Source of the DNA: CBDCWA01 sp046048295
GTDB lineage: Bacteria; Pseudomonadota; Alphaproteobacteria; Rhizobiales; Hyphomicrobiaceae
NCBI GenBank assembly: GCA_046048295.1
Contig: JBJOGJ010000032.1
Location: forward strand, 1-23,854
Direction: 5' to 3'
Length of the DNA stretch: 23,854 nt
Below the pieces are notes generated by a model. It did not search any database. It was not told the DNA's origin and saw nothing but the letters and a program-made list of their open reading frames with translations. Below are positions 23,307 through 23,854 of the stretch, one piece after another (the first letter of the stretch is position 1; the number at the start of each line of letters is the position of its first letter). A program made the position numbers and the translations under genes.

Positions 23307-23854
23307 ATGGACAACGAGAACGCGGTTCCAGCTCCTGAGGCTGAGGAGATCCAACGAGACGAGGTCGAGATACGCCGGGTCGATGCCCTGAGCGTCGGCG
23401 AGGCATTAGCCCTCGCTCATTCCCTCGACTACCCCATCGGCAAGAGCACCCTCCAGCGGTGGGCGAAGCACTGGTCTGAAATGGGTTCGGGAAGCCCGGT
23501 CAAATGCATCCTCGTCACCAACCGGCTTGGTGTTGCCTACCGGATCGACAGGTCCGACTTCGAGGCCTGGGTGCTCGAGCAGCAAGCAAACCAGAAATCT
23601 CAAGAGACCCCGCCAGACCTTCCGAGGCATCAGGAGACCTCGCGAGACACCGACAGGCCTCGCGAGACCCGGCAAGACCCGACGAGGCCGCAGGAGACAT
23701 CCCGAAACAGCAGCGAGGCAGATGACACATCGCGCGTTCGCCTGGAAGAGCTCGAGGAGGAAAACCTGCAGCTCAGAATCGACATTGGTGTCCGGAAAGA
23801 GCTTGTTATGCGGGCGAGGGAAGAGATGCAGCAGCTTCGCCAATACGCCGACGG
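23307..23854 (+). CDS. Predicted DNA-binding protein with tandem 10-residue repeat and coiled coil (partial, 3' end outside window)
   Basis: An open frame of 182 codons that runs off the window. The start is ATG 23307, with an in-frame TAG at 23295 and GGAGG just before it. Residues 27-92 (LSVGEALALAHSLDYPIGKSTLQRW...YRIDRSDFEAWVLEQQ would span it; key residues S48, T48-L49-Q50-R51-W52) resemble helix-turn-helix/excisionase-like domains. Residues 97-136 are four 10-residue repeats with consensus x-R-x-Q-E-T-S-R-D-x: Glu at 100, 110, 120, 130 and Thr at 101, 111, 121, 131. From about residue 144 a heptad-rich coiled coil begins (RLEELEEENLQLRIDI). The layout fits regulators or partition-like proteins on mobile elements. 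Exact family not recognised. Confidence 0.7.
   Translation, partial: MDNENAVPAPEAEEIQRDEVEIRRVDALSVGEALALAHSLDYPIGKSTLQRWAKHWSEMGSGSPVKCILVTNRLGVAYRIDRSDFEAWVLEQQANQKSQETPPDLPRHQETSRDTDRPRETRQDPTRPQETSRNSSEADDTSRVRLEELEEENLQLRIDIGVRKELVMRAREEMQQLRQYAD
23595..23714 (+). repeat. Four tandem 30-base (10-residue) coding repeats
   Basis: Codons 97-136 of the partial gene form QKSQETPPDL, PRHQETSRDT, DRPRETRQDP and TRPQETSRNS. The spacing of E-T is exactly ten residues, and a decayed fifth copy (DDTSR) follows. At the DNA level CAGGAGAC recurs 60 bases apart and CCTCGCGAGAC recurs 20 bases apart, so the array is diverged. Confidence 0.75.

Larger units (their letters stand above)
23111..23854. mobile_element. 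Possible left edge of a tRNA-integrated element (open to window end)
   Basis: After the tRNA 3' end the housekeeping order stops. A 196-base stretch with no gene (23111-23306) carries short direct repeats, then a DNA-binding-like gene of plasmid/phage/ICE character begins. No integrase and no second copy of the tRNA 3' end are present in the window, so the call rests on position and gene type. Confidence 0.4.

Noticed and set aside
23595..23714. CRISPR-like or mobile repeat array
   Set aside because: The repeats are in frame, 30 bases long without spacers, and encode a periodic protein segment; no CRISPR array is seen anywhere in the window.

Overview
The window looks like chromosome of a GC-rich alphaproteobacterium, most likely a Hyphomicrobiales (Rhizobiales) member close to Mesorhizobium/Aminobacter. 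That placement is inferred from gene order (cmk-rpsA, ihfB-sppA, trpF-trpB-trpA-accD-folC), from an AccD that starts MNWINNVVRPKIRSFL, and from a class-II-like AroA. No species call is possible from the window alone.

Left part (about 1-11150) is an accessory transport and oxidation block. It holds the C-terminal end of a TctC-type solute receptor, an SBP-fold protein with no secretion signal, a PQQ-dependent dehydrogenase divergent from a small c-type cytochrome (a probable periplasmic oxidation and electron-transfer pair), a TrkH potassium transporter, a small membrane-anchored hypothetical protein, a TauE/SafE permease, a molybdenum hydroxylase large subunit without its usual FeS and FAD partners, a second TctC receptor, and a KDPG-aldolase-family protein. 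Together these suggest uptake and oxidation of organic acids or alcohols, but the substrate cannot be read from the sequence.

Middle part (about 11248-22388) is a dense, almost entirely minus-strand housekeeping block. Read in transcription order it runs aroA, cmk, rpsA, sppA, ihfB, a LapA-domain gene, trpF, trpB, trpA, accD, folC. Gaps are mostly 8-80 bases. Strong hairpins sit between cmk and rpsA and after rpsA.

Right part (22551-23854) has a FYDLN-type zinc-ribbon/acidic-tail gene (TIGR02300 family) on the plus strand, then tRNA-Ala(GGC) with an encoded CCA. Beyond the tRNA the sequence changes character. There is a 196-base non-coding stretch with three helically phased CGCACAC copies, then the start of an open-ended gene with a predicted DNA-binding N-terminus, a tandem 10-residue repeat and a coiled coil. 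This looks like the edge of an integrated element using the tRNA as its target, but no integrase or second attachment site lies in the window.

Most unusual points: the Asp-x-Asp (lanthanide-type) motif in the PQQ dehydrogenase, the leaderless SBP-fold protein, the isolated Mo-hydroxylase subunit, the changed active-site loop in the KDPG-aldolase homologue, and the tRNA-flanking repeat protein.
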